A stretch of 64,000 nt of DNA, taken from the NCBI RefSeq assembly GCF_002259605.1, contig NZ_MWWR01000006.1, forward strand, positions 114,082-178,081, written 5' to 3'. The notes under the pieces are model-generated. The model was not told where the DNA came from, ran no database searches, and worked only from the letters and a program-made list of their open reading frames with translations. The position numbers and the translations under genes were made by a program. The DNA comes from Pseudoscardovia radai (GTDB taxonomy: Bacteria > Actinomycetota > Actinomycetes > Actinomycetales > Bifidobacteriaceae). Below are positions 52,698 to 62,635 of the stretch, piece by piece (positions within the stretch are counted from its first letter, which is position 1; each line of letters opens with the position of its first letter).

Positions 52698-53266
52698 TGC
52701 CCTGGTCCGCGTATATCCTCGCCGCCCGCCCCTGTGCCGCGGACGCCCAGACCCTCGCGTACCAGTTCGACGAGACGCCCATGCCCCAGCGCCCCATCTC
52801 CGTGTTCGGCGCCCTGGGCATCGTGTTCCTTCTCGTCGCCATCATCATCGTGTACGCGGCGTTCCTGCGCCGCCCGCGTGCGGCCGCCCCGTCGGCGTAC
52901 GCACGCCACGGCATCGACTCGGACACGCGCTCGTGGCATGAGCGCGTGGCGCAGATCCTCGCCAGGTTCAACGCCGGACAGATCGATGACGACGAGGCTT
53001 ACCGCCTGCTGGCGCGTCTGTGCCGCGAGTACGCGACGATGCGCACGGGCTCCGACATGTCCACGACCACGCTCACGGATATCCGCCGCGCCTCGGGCGC
53101 GCAGGCCGGTATGCGCCCCAATCCGGGCCTGCAGGCGCTGAGGCAGACGATCGCCGCGCTGTACCCGCCGGAGTTCGCCGACCCCGCCAGCAATCCGCGT
53201 GCCGCCGAGGCGACCGTGGACATGGCGTGCGATTGGGTGGACAGGCTGATCGAGGGGTGGCACTGA
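52694..53266 (+). CDS. Small membrane protein of the MoxR-VWA operon
   Basis: 190 residues. One membrane helix (about 35-56, SVFGALGIVFLLVAIIIVYAAF), then a helical cytoplasmic domain with WHERVAQILARFNAGQIDDDEAYRLLARLCREYA. Position corresponds to the small DUF4381-type gene of other MoxR operons, though I do not recognise the family. Its ATG overlaps the DUF58 stop and its stop overlaps the next ATG. Confidence 0.82.
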   Translation: MMPWSAYILAARPCAADAQTLAYQFDETPMPQRPISVFGALGIVFLLVAIIIVYAAFLRRPRAAAPSAYARHGIDSDTRSWHERVAQILARFNAGQIDDDEAYRLLARLCREYATMRTGSDMSTTTLTDIRRASGAQAGMRPNPGLQALRQTIAALYPPEFADPASNPRAAEATVDMACDWVDRLIEGWH

Positions 53267-54450
53267 TGGACGCCTTCCTTCTGACGATGGCCGGCCAGAC
53301 GATGGCCGGTCCGACGATGGCCGACGGCTGGACGGACGGCCTGCGCCTCGACGGCTTCTCCCTGCGCTGGCCGCTCGTCGGCATCGGCGTGGCGGCCGCG
53401 TTCGCCATCCTGTGGTACATCGCCCACCGTGCGGCGCAGCGCTCCGCCTACCGCCCCGCCGACGACATGCCGCCGGTGTGGACGCTGAACGACGACATGC
53501 AGGGCATCGCGGCCGATAACCGCTACCGCGGCTGGATCCGCGCGAACCGCGCCGCCGTCGTGCTCCTGTCGATCGTCGGACTCGTCACGGCGGCGCTATG
53601 CGCCCGTCCGAGCGCCATCCAGCGCGATAACGACGCCGCCACCAGGCGCGACATCGTGCTGTGCCTCGACGCGTCGGAATCCGCGCTGCCCTACGACCAG
53701 CAGATCCTCGAATCGTATCTCAAGCTCACCGAGCATTTCAGCGGCGAGCGCATCGGCCTGAGCATCTTCAACTCCACCTCGCGCACCGTGTTCCCGCTGA
53801 CCGACGATTACTCGCTGGTCAAGAACCAGCTGCAGTACGCCAGCGACCTGCTCGCCAACCTCACCTCAAGCGGCAGCGTGGCGAACCTGACGCAGGACCA
53901 GATCGCCGAAATCGACCGCTGGCTCGAGGGCACGTGGAATATCACCGACGCTTCGTCCCTGATCGGCGACGGCCTCGTCAGCTGCGCCATGATGCTCCCC
54001 GAGTTCGTGCTCAACGAGGGCCGCTCAAGCGGCACGACGGCGGGCTCAGGCTCCGGTACGTCGGCATCCTCCGACAGAACCGGCATGATCCTTCTGGCCA
54101 CCGACAACATGACCAACGGAACCGGTGTCTACACCCTCGGCGAGGGCCTCGACCTGACCGACCGCTCGAATATCGCCGTCGACGGCCTGTACGCCGGAAC
54201 GTCGCTGACCAGCGGCACCTCCGAGGCCGTCGAGATGCGCACGCTGATCGAGCGGCACGGCGGCGTTTTCGAAATGCCCAGCTCGCAGGACGCCATCGAC
54301 AACCTCGTGCGCGACATCGACAACCGCAGCGTGGGCGAGGAACAGGACATCAACCGCTCCGACCTGCGCGACAGGCCGCTGCTTTTCCTCGCGGCCCTCG
54401 CGCTGCTGTGGCTGCTGTACCTCGCGATCGAAGGGGCGCTGAGACGATGA
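53266..54450 (+). CDS. VWA-domain membrane protein (first)
   Basis: 394 residues. Two membrane helices before the VWA domain (about 33-52 and 96-113) and one at the end (FLAALALLWLLYLAIEG). The MIDAS motif is LCLDASESALP (DxSxS), followed by RIGLSIFNSTSRTVFPLT. A Ser/Gly/Thr-rich loop of about 20 residues interrupts the domain. BatA-like topology. Probably an envelope protein assembled by MoxR. Confidence 0.9.
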   Translation: MDAFLLTMAGQTMAGPTMADGWTDGLRLDGFSLRWPLVGIGVAAAFAILWYIAHRAAQRSAYRPADDMPPVWTLNDDMQGIAADNRYRGWIRANRAAVVLLSIVGLVTAALCARPSAIQRDNDAATRRDIVLCLDASESALPYDQQILESYLKLTEHFSGERIGLSIFNSTSRTVFPLTDDYSLVKNQLQYASDLLANLTSSGSVANLTQDQIAEIDRWLEGTWNITDASSLIGDGLVSCAMMLPEFVLNEGRSSGTTAGSGSGTSASSDRTGMILLATDNMTNGTGVYTLGEGLDLTDRSNIAVDGLYAGTSLTSGTSEAVEMRTLIERHGGVFEMPSSQDAIDNLVRDIDNRSVGEEQDINRSDLRDRPLLFLAALALLWLLYLAIEGALRR

Positions 54451-55487
54451 GATTCACCCTGCAACCCATCTTCGGATGGCCCGTCACGATCGCCGTCATC
54501 GTCGTCGTGCTCGCCGTGACGGCGGCGCTCGCCATCCGCGCGCACCGCCAGGCGCCCGACGTGGATTCGACGGCCGTGGACTGGGGCCGGCGCTGCGCCG
54601 TGTCCGCGGTTATCTGCCTCATGATACTCGGCCCCAGCACGATGGTGCAGTCCACCACGCGCGCCGTGTCGGCCACCGACGTGGTCATCGCGCTCGACGT
54701 CACCGGCTCCATGGCCGTGGACGACGCCTCGTACCCGGGCACCGGCGGCGAAAAGATGACGCGCATCACGGCCGCCAGCTACGTGGTCAGCGACCTGACC
54801 AAGCTCTACCCCGACTCGAGTTTCGCCGCCCTGAGCTTCGGCGGCGACAGCTCGACCCTCGGCCTTCCGCTGACGCCCGACGTGTCGGCCGTCACCTCCT
54901 GGGTCGACGACCTGTACACGGAGCCCACGGGCGTGTCGAGCGGATCCAATCCCTCCGCCCCGCTCGACGGGCTGACGACGGTGCTCTCCGACATGCGCTC
55001 GCAGCACCAGAACGACCGCATCGTGCTGTATTACATCTCCGACGGCGAGCAGACCGCCGACGGGCAGCGCAACTCCTTCTCCGCCTTGCGCGCCTATGTG
55101 GACGACGCCGTGGTGGTGGGCGTGGGATCCGACGACGGCGGTACCGTGCCGCAGCTCAGGTCGGGCCTGCGCGCCGGCGACGCCTACCCCGACGGCACCA
55201 CGTGGGTCACCGACCCCGACACCGGCCAGCCCGGCGTGTCGAAGCGCGACTCGGCCACTCTCTCGGCCATCGCCGACGAACTGTCGGGCGTGTACCAGGC
55301 GGTCGATGCCTCGAGCGCCGTCCAGTACCCGGCCTCCGGCCAGTCGCAGCAGGACTACCAGCTGGTGCGCGTCGAAAAGCAGGTGAACAGCACGAACCCG
55401 ATCGTATGGCCGTTCGCGGCCGTGCTCGCCGCGCTGCTCCTGTGGGAGGCCATCGCGCACGCCCGAACCTCGAGGAGGCTGCTATGA
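54447..55487 (+). CDS. VWA-domain membrane protein (second)
   Basis: 346 residues. Two N-terminal helices and one C-terminal helix around a VWA domain. MIDAS VVIALDVTGSMAVDD, then SSFAALSFGG and IVLYYISDGEQT (the metal-loop Asp). It overlaps both neighbours by four bases. BatB-like position. Confidence 0.92.
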   Translation: MRFTLQPIFGWPVTIAVIVVVLAVTAALAIRAHRQAPDVDSTAVDWGRRCAVSAVICLMILGPSTMVQSTTRAVSATDVVIALDVTGSMAVDDASYPGTGGEKMTRITAASYVVSDLTKLYPDSSFAALSFGGDSSTLGLPLTPDVSAVTSWVDDLYTEPTGVSSGSNPSAPLDGLTTVLSDMRSQHQNDRIVLYYISDGEQTADGQRNSFSALRAYVDDAVVVGVGSDDGGTVPQLRSGLRAGDAYPDGTTWVTDPDTGQPGVSKRDSATLSAIADELSGVYQAVDASSAVQYPASGQSQQDYQLVRVEKQVNSTNPIVWPFAAVLAALLLWEAIAHARTSRRLL

Positions 55488-56284
55488 GCCAGACCATTCC
55501 CGGCCCCGCGCCCGGCGCCCCGTCGGCGCCCGCGCCGAACGGCATGTCCTGGGCGCCCGGCGCACCGGACGCCCAGGCGGCGCCGGCGCACCGCTCCCCC
55601 GCGGTCACGGCGCTCGCCATCGTCGGAATCGTGCTTTCCGTCGTCATCGCGGCCTGGGCCTTCCTCACCATGTACACGGTGAACCGCTACGATGCCGCGA
55701 CGCGCCAGCTGCAGACCGACATCACCACGTTCACGGCCGACGATTCGGCCGACCTCGACGCACTGCTCGCGCAACAGCATTCGGTGGACGCACAGTTCGC
55801 GGACGTACTGACGTGGAAATGGAGCCAGCTGCCGTTCCTGCGCTCCGACATGGAACGCAACGCCCAGGTCAGCAAGGACCTGACCGAGGCCATCGAGAAG
55901 CAGCAGCAGACCAACGCGAATTCAAGCAACGGCTCCTCGAACGATTCCGACAGCGACAGCGACGGCTCCAGCAGCGACTCGCCGAGCGGCGACTCCTCGC
56001 AAAGCGGCCCCGGCACCGCATCGAACGACTCCTCCGACTCCGCCTCGCCGTCATCCACCGACGGGCAGACCTCGGACTCCTCGCAATCCCCGAGCGCGTC
56101 GGACTCGATGTCGTCGGACTCCTCCCAGGCGCCCGATTCCTCGAGTTCCTCCAGCGACGCCGGAGACGGCGACGACGAGAAGCTGCAACAGCTTCGCAAC
56201 CGAAACAGCGGCGGCAGTTCGAACCCCTCCGGCAGCTCGCCGGCGGGCGGGACCGGCGGCCCCACCGTGAGCCGTCCGTGGTAA
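55484..56284 (+). CDS. Membrane protein with Ser/Asp-rich tail
   Basis: 266 residues. A Pro/Ala-rich start, one membrane helix (about 44-65), a coiled-coil stretch (YDAATRQLQTDITTF... to KQQQTN), then about 100 Ser/Asp-rich residues with no regular domain. It is the last gene of the operon, followed by a hairpin. I do not recognise a functional family. Confidence 0.85.
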   Translation: MSQTIPGPAPGAPSAPAPNGMSWAPGAPDAQAAPAHRSPAVTALAIVGIVLSVVIAAWAFLTMYTVNRYDAATRQLQTDITTFTADDSADLDALLAQQHSVDAQFADVLTWKWSQLPFLRSDMERNAQVSKDLTEAIEKQQQTNANSSNGSSNDSDSDSDGSSSDSPSGDSSQSGPGTASNDSSDSASPSSTDGQTSDSSQSPSASDSMSSDSSQAPDSSSSSSDAGDGDDEKLQQLRNRNSGGSSNPSGSSPAGGTGGPTVSRPW

Positions 56285-56305
56285 GGCGCCGCATGGTTCT
56301 CCGCA

Positions 56306-56347
56306 CCGGTACCTCGACGCCCGGCGATCGAGCGCCCGAGGTACCGG
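56306..56347 (+). terminator. Hairpin ending the MoxR-VWA operon
   Basis: An 11-bp stem CCGGTACCTCG / CGAGGTACCGG, beginning 21 bp past the last stop. Confidence 0.7.
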
Positions 56348-56458
56348 CGACCGGGGCATCGACCCCGAGTTATCCACAGGCCCGCGCGTGCGCGTGACCT
56401 TCGTCCACAATGTCATGGCGCCCGGCGTGTCGGCTTGCGCCTCTGCCACGATGACCCC

Positions 56459-56881
56459 ATGACACAGATACATCCCCTGACCAAAAGTTCGCCGACGCCG
56501 GGAGGGCTCCCCGTCGGCACGCTGTCCCCAGGTGCAGGCCTGAACGGCATCCAGCCGTCCAAGCCCCTGCACTCGCCCTCGTCGCCCTCGACACCCGGCC
56601 CGCCGAGCATGCTGACCCCGCAAGGTCTGTCCGGCGGATGCCAATGCCACGGCACCGTGCAGCTCGCCGTACAGATTCTCGAAAGCGCCGTCGCGGGATC
56701 CCAGGACGCGCTCAGGGCCGCGCTCGACGCCATCGGCAACTTCGACCTGACCCAATGGGAGGGTTCGGCGGCCACCCTATGCCATGACATGCTGCAACGC
56801 ATGTGCTCCGTCATCAACGCAACCGACGACGAGCTGCAGGTGACCCTGCGCATGACCACGATCACGGGAGGCACGCCATGA
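56459..56881 (+). CDS. Small WXG-like protein
   Basis: 140 residues. A Pro/Ser-rich first half, then a helical half with TVQLAVQILESAVAGSQDALRAALDAIG, the turn FDLTQWEGSAATLCHDML, and a second helix. The W-x-G between two helices is the hallmark of WXG100-type type VII substrates. Cysteines at CQCHG, LCHDM and MCSV are unusual for the family. The ATG has no strong Shine-Dalgarno. Its stop overlaps the next ATG (ATGA). Assignment is by motif and arrangement. Confidence 0.68.
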   Translation: MTQIHPLTKSSPTPGGLPVGTLSPGAGLNGIQPSKPLHSPSSPSTPGPPSMLTPQGLSGGCQCHGTVQLAVQILESAVAGSQDALRAALDAIGNFDLTQWEGSAATLCHDMLQRMCSVINATDDELQVTLRMTTITGGTP

Positions 56882-58434
56882 CCCAGTACGTCGACACCAA
56901 GATTCGCGCGAACCTCACCTACCTGGGCGACATCGACGCCCTCGAGCGCTTCGCCACGGGCCTTCTGGCCGTTGCCGAGAGGGTCTCCACCATCACCGCC
57001 ATGTGGCAGTCCATGCCCCTCAAGATGCAGATGCACCGCCACTCCACAATGTGCCCGTACCTGCCGATGGGCGCGCCGTCGGTCACGCCGAGCGGGCACA
57101 AGTCGCTGCCCTTCGACGCGATCGAAGGGCAGGCGCGCACGCACGTCGAGCAGTACGCGCAGCTCGCCGCGACGCTGCAGTCGGCCGCCGAACGCATCCT
57201 GCGCGCCTACTCCATCTACTCGGATTCCGAACAGAGGGCGCGGCGCATCGTCAACGAGATGATCGAGTTCGCCATCGAGCGCTTCCCCATCGGTTCGTCG
57301 TTCTTTCTGGCCGGCGCGTCGGTGTTCATCCCGTTCATCGGGCTCGTCGACGAAGGCGAGTTCACGCCCGCCTCGTACTCGCACGAGCTGTGGTGGTTCC
57401 AGGACGGCATCGTCTCCGGCTACGGCGCGGTGCTCTCCGGCGTCCCGATGAGCGCCGGGCTGAAATCCCTGTTCAAGAAAATCGGCTCGAGCTCGGGCAA
57501 GATGCCCGGCGGCATCGACCTGTCGAGGCTGTTCGACCCGAAAACCCTCGACGCGCTCGAGTGGAAGGACGTCGTCGAGAACCTCTTCCACACCGACGAG
57601 GCAAACGAAGCCGCCGGGCAGTTCACGAAGCTGGGCGGGTCGTTCGTCGACCGCATCCAGGGCTCCGACGTGAACGTCTACGAGATCCACCCGCGCAAGC
57701 CGCTGGAGAAACCCGAGACCATAGCCGACGCCTACCGCAACATCGAGTTGCTCAACGGCCCCTCCACCAGCCCCGGATACGCCACCATCTGCATCCAGCG
57801 GCTCGAAAGGCCCGACGGCAAGCGCGCATGGATCGTGACGCTCCCGGATTCCGACGGCCATCCCGACTCCCCGTGCTCGGTCAACCAGATCGTGCCGCTG
57901 ATGTCGGATTCCTCGCGCCAGCGCCTCGACTCGGAAAGTATGAAGTTCGCGCGCGAGGCGATGAAGCAGGCCGGCGTGAAGAAAGGCGACGACGTGGTGC
58001 TTATCGGCGGCTCGCAGGGCGGGCTCACGGCGGCGTCGATGGCGGGCGGCATCTCGAGCGAATACGATTTCCTCCACGTCGTCACCGCCTCGGCCCCTAT
58101 AGCGAACCACCCGATCCCGGGCAACACGTATGTGACGAGCGTCGAGATGGAAACCGACCCCCTGACGGCGCTCGACGGCGCACAGAACCCCGTGCGGGAG
58201 AGCTGGCTGACGGTGCAGGGCATGAACTCGCGCACGCCCTCGCCCACCTCCACTCCCGTGGAGGGAACCGGGGACCACCTCGAGCAGCCCACCGGCATGA
58301 ACTACCAGCGCGCCGCCTGGCAGAACGCCACCGAGGCCGGCTCCCCCGCCGTGGAGGAGCACGAACGGCATTTCCAGGAGGCCACCCAGGGAGAGCTCGT
58401 GGGCACGTATTTCTACCAGGGCCGCATCGAGTAA
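56878..58434 (+). CDS. Alpha/beta hydrolase with N-terminal helical (WXG-like) domain
   Basis: 518 residues. The first ~130 are long helices (DIDALERFATGLLAVAERVST, QARTHVEQYAQLAATLQSAAERILRAYS) as in secreted WXG-fused proteins. The C-terminal part is a lipase-like alpha/beta hydrolase: WIVTLPDSDG, nucleophile elbow DDVVLIGGSQGGLTA (Ser about 377), acid region near VTSVEMETDPLT, and a late His (EGTGDHLEQP). No signal peptide. It is coupled to the WXG-like gene. Confidence 0.8.
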   Translation: MTQYVDTKIRANLTYLGDIDALERFATGLLAVAERVSTITAMWQSMPLKMQMHRHSTMCPYLPMGAPSVTPSGHKSLPFDAIEGQARTHVEQYAQLAATLQSAAERILRAYSIYSDSEQRARRIVNEMIEFAIERFPIGSSFFLAGASVFIPFIGLVDEGEFTPASYSHELWWFQDGIVSGYGAVLSGVPMSAGLKSLFKKIGSSSGKMPGGIDLSRLFDPKTLDALEWKDVVENLFHTDEANEAAGQFTKLGGSFVDRIQGSDVNVYEIHPRKPLEKPETIADAYRNIELLNGPSTSPGYATICIQRLERPDGKRAWIVTLPDSDGHPDSPCSVNQIVPLMSDSSRQRLDSESMKFAREAMKQAGVKKGDDVVLIGGSQGGLTAASMAGGISSEYDFLHVVTASAPIANHPIPGNTYVTSVEMETDPLTALDGAQNPVRESWLTVQGMNSRTPSPTSTPVEGTGDHLEQPTGMNYQRAAWQNATEAGSPAVEEHERHFQEATQGELVGTYFYQGRIE

Positions 58435-58502
58435 CGGGCGCGGGCGCGGATGGAGCAACGGCGACATGGCGCGGTGCGCGTCACGCTTATCGTGCGGGCG
58501 GC

Positions 58503-58568
58503 GCGACGGCAGCCGGGCGCCTCGCGCGACGGCAGCCGGGCGCTTCACGCAACGGCAGCCGGGCGGAC
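58503..58568. repeat. 23-bp tandem repeat, three copies
   Basis: ACGGCAGCCGGGCG recurs at 58506, 58529 and 58552 (exact 23-bp step), 42 bp upstream of purB. Confidence 0.9.
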
Positions 58569-58610
58569 CGCGCGGCCTGCCGTATCCGCGCCCTGCCGTA
58601 TCCTAGAGGC

Positions 58611-60047
58611 ATGAATCTGACTGACATCACCCCCGCTATCGCCCTCAGCCCGCTTGACGGACGCTACCAGAAGCAGACCTCCCCGCTCGTGGAGTACCTG
58701 AGCGAACCCGCGCTCAACCGCGAGCGCATCCATGTCGAGACCGAATGGATGATCTACCTCGCCGGCGGAGACGACGGCCGCACGTCGTATATCCCGGGCG
58801 TCAAGCCGTTCACCGATGCGGAGGCGGCGTACCTGCGCGCCATCGTCGGCGATTTCGGCGCCGAGGGCATCGACGAGCTCAAGCAGATCGAGTCCGTCAC
58901 GCACCACGATGTCAAGGCCGTGGAATACTACATCGACCGCCGTCTCGACAAGGCCGCCGAGGCCCTGGGCGCCGACACGGAGCTCGCGCGCCTCAAGCCG
59001 CTCGTGCATTTCGCCTGCACGTCCGAGGACATCAACAACCTCTCGTACGCGCTGTGCGTCAAGCAGGCTGTGGAGAAGGTGTGGCGCCCGGCCCTCGAGC
59101 ACGTCACCGACAAGCTCGCCGCCGCGGCCGACACCTTCCGCGACCTGCCGATGCTCGCCCTGACGCACGGCCAGCCGGCCACCCCGACGACGCTCGGCAA
59201 GGAACTCGCCGTGTACGTGTACCGCCTGCGCCGCCAGCTCAAGCATCTCGACTCCCAGGAATACCTGGGCAAGATCAACGGCGCGACCGGCGATTTCGCC
59301 GCCCACTACGCCGCCCTTCCGCAAGTGGACTGGGTGCATGTCTCGCAGACCTTCGTCACCGAGCGCCTGGGCCTGGACTGGAACCCGCTGACCACGCAGA
59401 TCGAATCGCATGACTGGCAGGCCGAGCTCTACGGCATCGCCAGCCATACGAACCACATCCTGCATAACCTCGCCCAGGACGTGTGGATGTACATCTCGCG
59501 CGGCGTGTTCGCGCAGGTGCCCGTCAAGGGCGCGACCGGCTCCTCCACCATGCCGCACAAGGTCAACCCGATCCGCTTCGAGAACGCCGAGGCGAACCTC
59601 GAGCTCAGCTGCGCGCTGTTCGACACCCTCGCCGCCACGCTCACCGAGACGCGCTGGCAGCGCGACCTCACGGACTCCACCACGCAGCGCAACATCGGCT
59701 CCGCCTTCGGCTACGCCATGCTCGCCCTGTACAACCTCGACGGCGGCCTCGACTCCATCCATCCGAACAAGGAGGCCATGCAGGCCGAGCTCGACGGCAA
59801 CTGGGAAGTGCTCGGCGAAGCCATCCAGACGGCCATGCGCGCCGCGGCGCTCGAAGGCCGCGAAGGCATGGACAACCCGTACGAGCGCGTCAAGGAACTC
59901 ATGCGCGGCAAGCGCATCGGCAAGAAGGACGTCGAGGACTTCGTGGCCACGCTGAATTTCGACGCCGAGACCGGCGCCCGCCTCGCCTCCCTGACGCCCG
60001 CGACCTACCGCGGCATCGCGGACCGGCTGGTAGACTACGATGCATGA
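58611..60047 (+). CDS. purB: Adenylosuccinate lyase
   Basis: 478 residues. Family segments: SPLDGRYQKQTSPL, SVTHHDVKAVEYY, CTSEDINNLSYAL, THGQPATPTTLGKE, and the signature GSSTMPHKVNPIRFENAE. It acts twice in purine synthesis (SAICAR to AICAR; adenylosuccinate to AMP). The message may be nearly leaderless: TATCCT lies just upstream and the only ribosome-like bases are AGAGG next to the ATG. Its stop overlaps the next start. Confidence 0.97.
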   Translation: MNLTDITPAIALSPLDGRYQKQTSPLVEYLSEPALNRERIHVETEWMIYLAGGDDGRTSYIPGVKPFTDAEAAYLRAIVGDFGAEGIDELKQIESVTHHDVKAVEYYIDRRLDKAAEALGADTELARLKPLVHFACTSEDINNLSYALCVKQAVEKVWRPALEHVTDKLAAAADTFRDLPMLALTHGQPATPTTLGKELAVYVYRLRRQLKHLDSQEYLGKINGATGDFAAHYAALPQVDWVHVSQTFVTERLGLDWNPLTTQIESHDWQAELYGIASHTNHILHNLAQDVWMYISRGVFAQVPVKGATGSSTMPHKVNPIRFENAEANLELSCALFDTLAATLTETRWQRDLTDSTTQRNIGSAFGYAMLALYNLDGGLDSIHPNKEAMQAELDGNWEVLGEAIQTAMRAAALEGREGMDNPYERVKELMRGKRIGKKDVEDFVATLNFDAETGARLASLTPATYRGIADRLVDYDA

Positions 60048-62635
60048 GCCGAGACACCAGTAAAGAGAACGGAGGCCACGGCGACGACGTCGTGGCCTCG
60101 GATTCCCCGATCCGGCCGCAGAGAGACGAAGCCACGGAGAATCCCAGCGAGAAGACCTCCGACACGATGACCTCGGACGCACAGGCGACCGGTGGGGACC
60201 GCACCGCCGCAAGCTCCGGAAAAACGGCCTCCCCCGCCAAGCCGGCGCCGCTTATCGAAGATGTCGCGCCGCAGAAGGTGCGCGACCGCACCGACCTCAT
60301 GCACCTCGTCCTGGCGGCCCTCATCGGCGTCGCCGCAACGCTCATAGCCTATTACCTGACGGGACTGACATCCGGCGTCCAATCCGACATGGAGCGCGCC
60401 GTCGAAGGGGCCAGCTGGCTCCTGTCGATGCCCTTCACCTTCTTCACCCAACTGTGCACGGTCGTTATCATCGGATGGGTCATCATCCAAACCGTCATCA
60501 CCAAGGAATGGGTGCAATGTCTGAGCTCGGCCACCGCGCTCATCCTCGGCTACCTCATCTGCGACCTCATATCGTGGCTTGTCGTCAGAACCGGGAACCC
60601 GGAGCTCATCACCGCCCTCATATCCAACAACAACATCTCCGGCACCCTGCTGCCTGACCTGTACGCCGGCCTCGCCGCGTTCCTCACGGCCGCCGGGCCC
60701 ATGCGCATGCGCAACTCCGTGCGCTGGGGCTGGATCATCACCGACGTGCTCGCCGCCCTGCTCGTCATCGTCAGCTTCGAGTCGCCCGCCGGGACCATCG
60801 TCTCGTATACCCTGGGCCGCGCCATCGGACTGACGACGCGCTTCATCGCCGGCTCCCCCAGCTTCGGCGCCTGGGGCTCGCAGATCACCGACGCCATGGC
60901 GATGATAGGCCTCAAGCCCGTGCGCCTCGTGCGCCGCGCGGAGCAGGACGGCACCGCCGACATCGCCGACGGCCTCGTGCCCGACTCGCGCATCTATGAC
61001 ATGACCTGCGCCGACGGCACATCGTATGTGGTCTCCGTCTCCGACGAGCAGCGCCACGCCACCGGCTACCTGCGCCAGCTGTGGCAGATGATCACGCTCA
61101 CCGGCATCTCGCATCGCACCGACCGTTCCGCACGCGCCGCCGTGCGCCACCACCGCAACATGCTGCTCGACCTGCGCCATATCGGCCTGCCGCAGCTCAA
61201 CCCCTACGAGGTCACGTACAGCAAGGAATCCGCCATCCTCGTACTCACCAAGGACGAGGTGCTCTCCCCCTGCGACTGGCCCACCGTCACCGACAACGAC
61301 GTGGCCGACGTCATGGCGTACCTGCACCGCGCGAACACGCGCGGCTACACAAACCGCACGATCCGCCCCGGCAGCTTCGCCCGCACGAAGGACGGCCGGC
61401 TCATCCTCACCGGCTGGGATATCGGCGACGACGGCAGCAACGGCGCCAACATCGCCATCGACCGCGTGCAGATGCTCGCCGCGCTTATGTGCACGATCGG
61501 CATCGACCGCACCATTCTGTGCGGCATCCGCGCATGGGGCCGCGAGGAGATGGCCGCGCTGCAACCCTATGTGCAGAGCGCCGTGATTCCGATGGAGACG
61601 GTGCGCATGCAGACGTGGGACCGCCGCCACAGCATCAAGACGCTGCGCACGCGCCTCGGGCAGCTCGTGGACGAGGACGAGGCGGAGCAGACCGTGCCCG
61701 TCACCGTCACGCGCTTCTCGCTGCGCACGATCCTGAGCATCGTGCTCGTTCTCATCGCCGCCATCGTGATCTTCACGCAGTTCAACCTCGACGAGATGAT
61801 CACCGCCGTCAGGGGCGCGAACACGGCGATGGCGCTGCTGTGCTTCCTCTTCGGCTGCCTGGCGTGGGTGGGCATGACGATCACCCTGACCGCGTTCACG
61901 GAGCCCGACAAGCGGCATTTCTTCGCCGCCTTCATGGCGCAGATCACGACGAGCTTCACCGCCGTGTCCATGCCCGCGGGAGTGGGCCCCGCGTTCGTGA
62001 ACCTGCAGTTCCTGCGCAAAACCGGGCACAGGAACTCGAAGGCCACGGCCATCATGAGCGCCGTCATCGCCGTGCAGGTGGTCGCCACCGTCATCCTCAT
62101 CGTGTTCGTCGGCCTGTTCACCGGCCGCGCCAGCTTCGGCAGCATGGTGCCCACGGGAACCGTGGCCATCGTCATCGCCGCGCTGATTGTGGTCGGCTCG
62201 CTGTGCATGCTCATCCGGCCGTTGCGCACCATGATTCAGAAGAAGCTCATGCCGATTCTCAGCCAGTACGCGCACCAGCTGGCCGCGCTGCTCACCCAGC
62301 CCGCCACGCTCGCCGTCGCATGCTTCGGCGCCGTGCTGCAATCGGTGGCTTTGGGGCTGAGCTTCTGGGCCGCGCTCATGGCCTTCGGCTACCACTCGAA
62401 TGTGGTGGAGACCACGTTCATCTACCTTCTGAGCAGCACGATTGGCTCGGCCGTGCCGACGCCGGGCGGCCTGGGCGGCGTGGAGGCGATGCTGTTCGCC
62501 GCGTTCACCGGAACCGGCGTGCCCGGCGCCATCGCCATGAGCGCCACGATGCTGTTCCGTGTGCTCACCTACTGGATCAGGATTCCCATGGGCGCGCTGT
62601 CGATGAAGTGGCTGCAGAAGCGCAATATGCTGTGA
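60044..62635 (+). CDS. Large flippase-like membrane protein with kinase-like middle domain
   Basis: 863 residues. A disordered start of about 80 residues, then six or so membrane helices (about 85-265), a cytoplasmic region of about 300 residues, and a C-terminal lysylphosphatidylglycerol synthase/flippase-type membrane domain (about 555-863) with SFTAVSMPAGVGPAFVNLQFL and GSAVPTPGGLGGVEAML. The middle region (GTSYVVSVSDEQRHATGYLRQ..., LILTGWDIGDDGS) resembles a degenerate protein-kinase-like fold, as in mycobacterial relatives. It is coupled to purB by ATGA. Likely role: moving or modifying a lipid in the envelope. Confidence 0.85.
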   Translation: MSRDTSKENGGHGDDVVASDSPIRPQRDEATENPSEKTSDTMTSDAQATGGDRTAASSGKTASPAKPAPLIEDVAPQKVRDRTDLMHLVLAALIGVAATLIAYYLTGLTSGVQSDMERAVEGASWLLSMPFTFFTQLCTVVIIGWVIIQTVITKEWVQCLSSATALILGYLICDLISWLVVRTGNPELITALISNNNISGTLLPDLYAGLAAFLTAAGPMRMRNSVRWGWIITDVLAALLVIVSFESPAGTIVSYTLGRAIGLTTRFIAGSPSFGAWGSQITDAMAMIGLKPVRLVRRAEQDGTADIADGLVPDSRIYDMTCADGTSYVVSVSDEQRHATGYLRQLWQMITLTGISHRTDRSARAAVRHHRNMLLDLRHIGLPQLNPYEVTYSKESAILVLTKDEVLSPCDWPTVTDNDVADVMAYLHRANTRGYTNRTIRPGSFARTKDGRLILTGWDIGDDGSNGANIAIDRVQMLAALMCTIGIDRTILCGIRAWGREEMAALQPYVQSAVIPMETVRMQTWDRRHSIKTLRTRLGQLVDEDEAEQTVPVTVTRFSLRTILSIVLVLIAAIVIFTQFNLDEMITAVRGANTAMALLCFLFGCLAWVGMTITLTAFTEPDKRHFFAAFMAQITTSFTAVSMPAGVGPAFVNLQFLRKTGHRNSKATAIMSAVIAVQVVATVILIVFVGLFTGRASFGSMVPTGTVAIVIAALIVVGSLCMLIRPLRTMIQKKLMPILSQYAHQLAALLTQPATLAVACFGAVLQSVALGLSFWAALMAFGYHSNVVETTFIYLLSSTIGSAVPTPGGLGGVEAMLFAAFTGTGVPGAIAMSATMLFRVLTYWIRIPMGALSMKWLQKRNML

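Noticed and set aside
57003..60047. A 1014-codon frame suggesting a fusion to adenylosuccinate lyase
   Set aside because: The upstream part is an Arg-rich out-of-frame reading of the hydrolase gene; purB starts at 58611.
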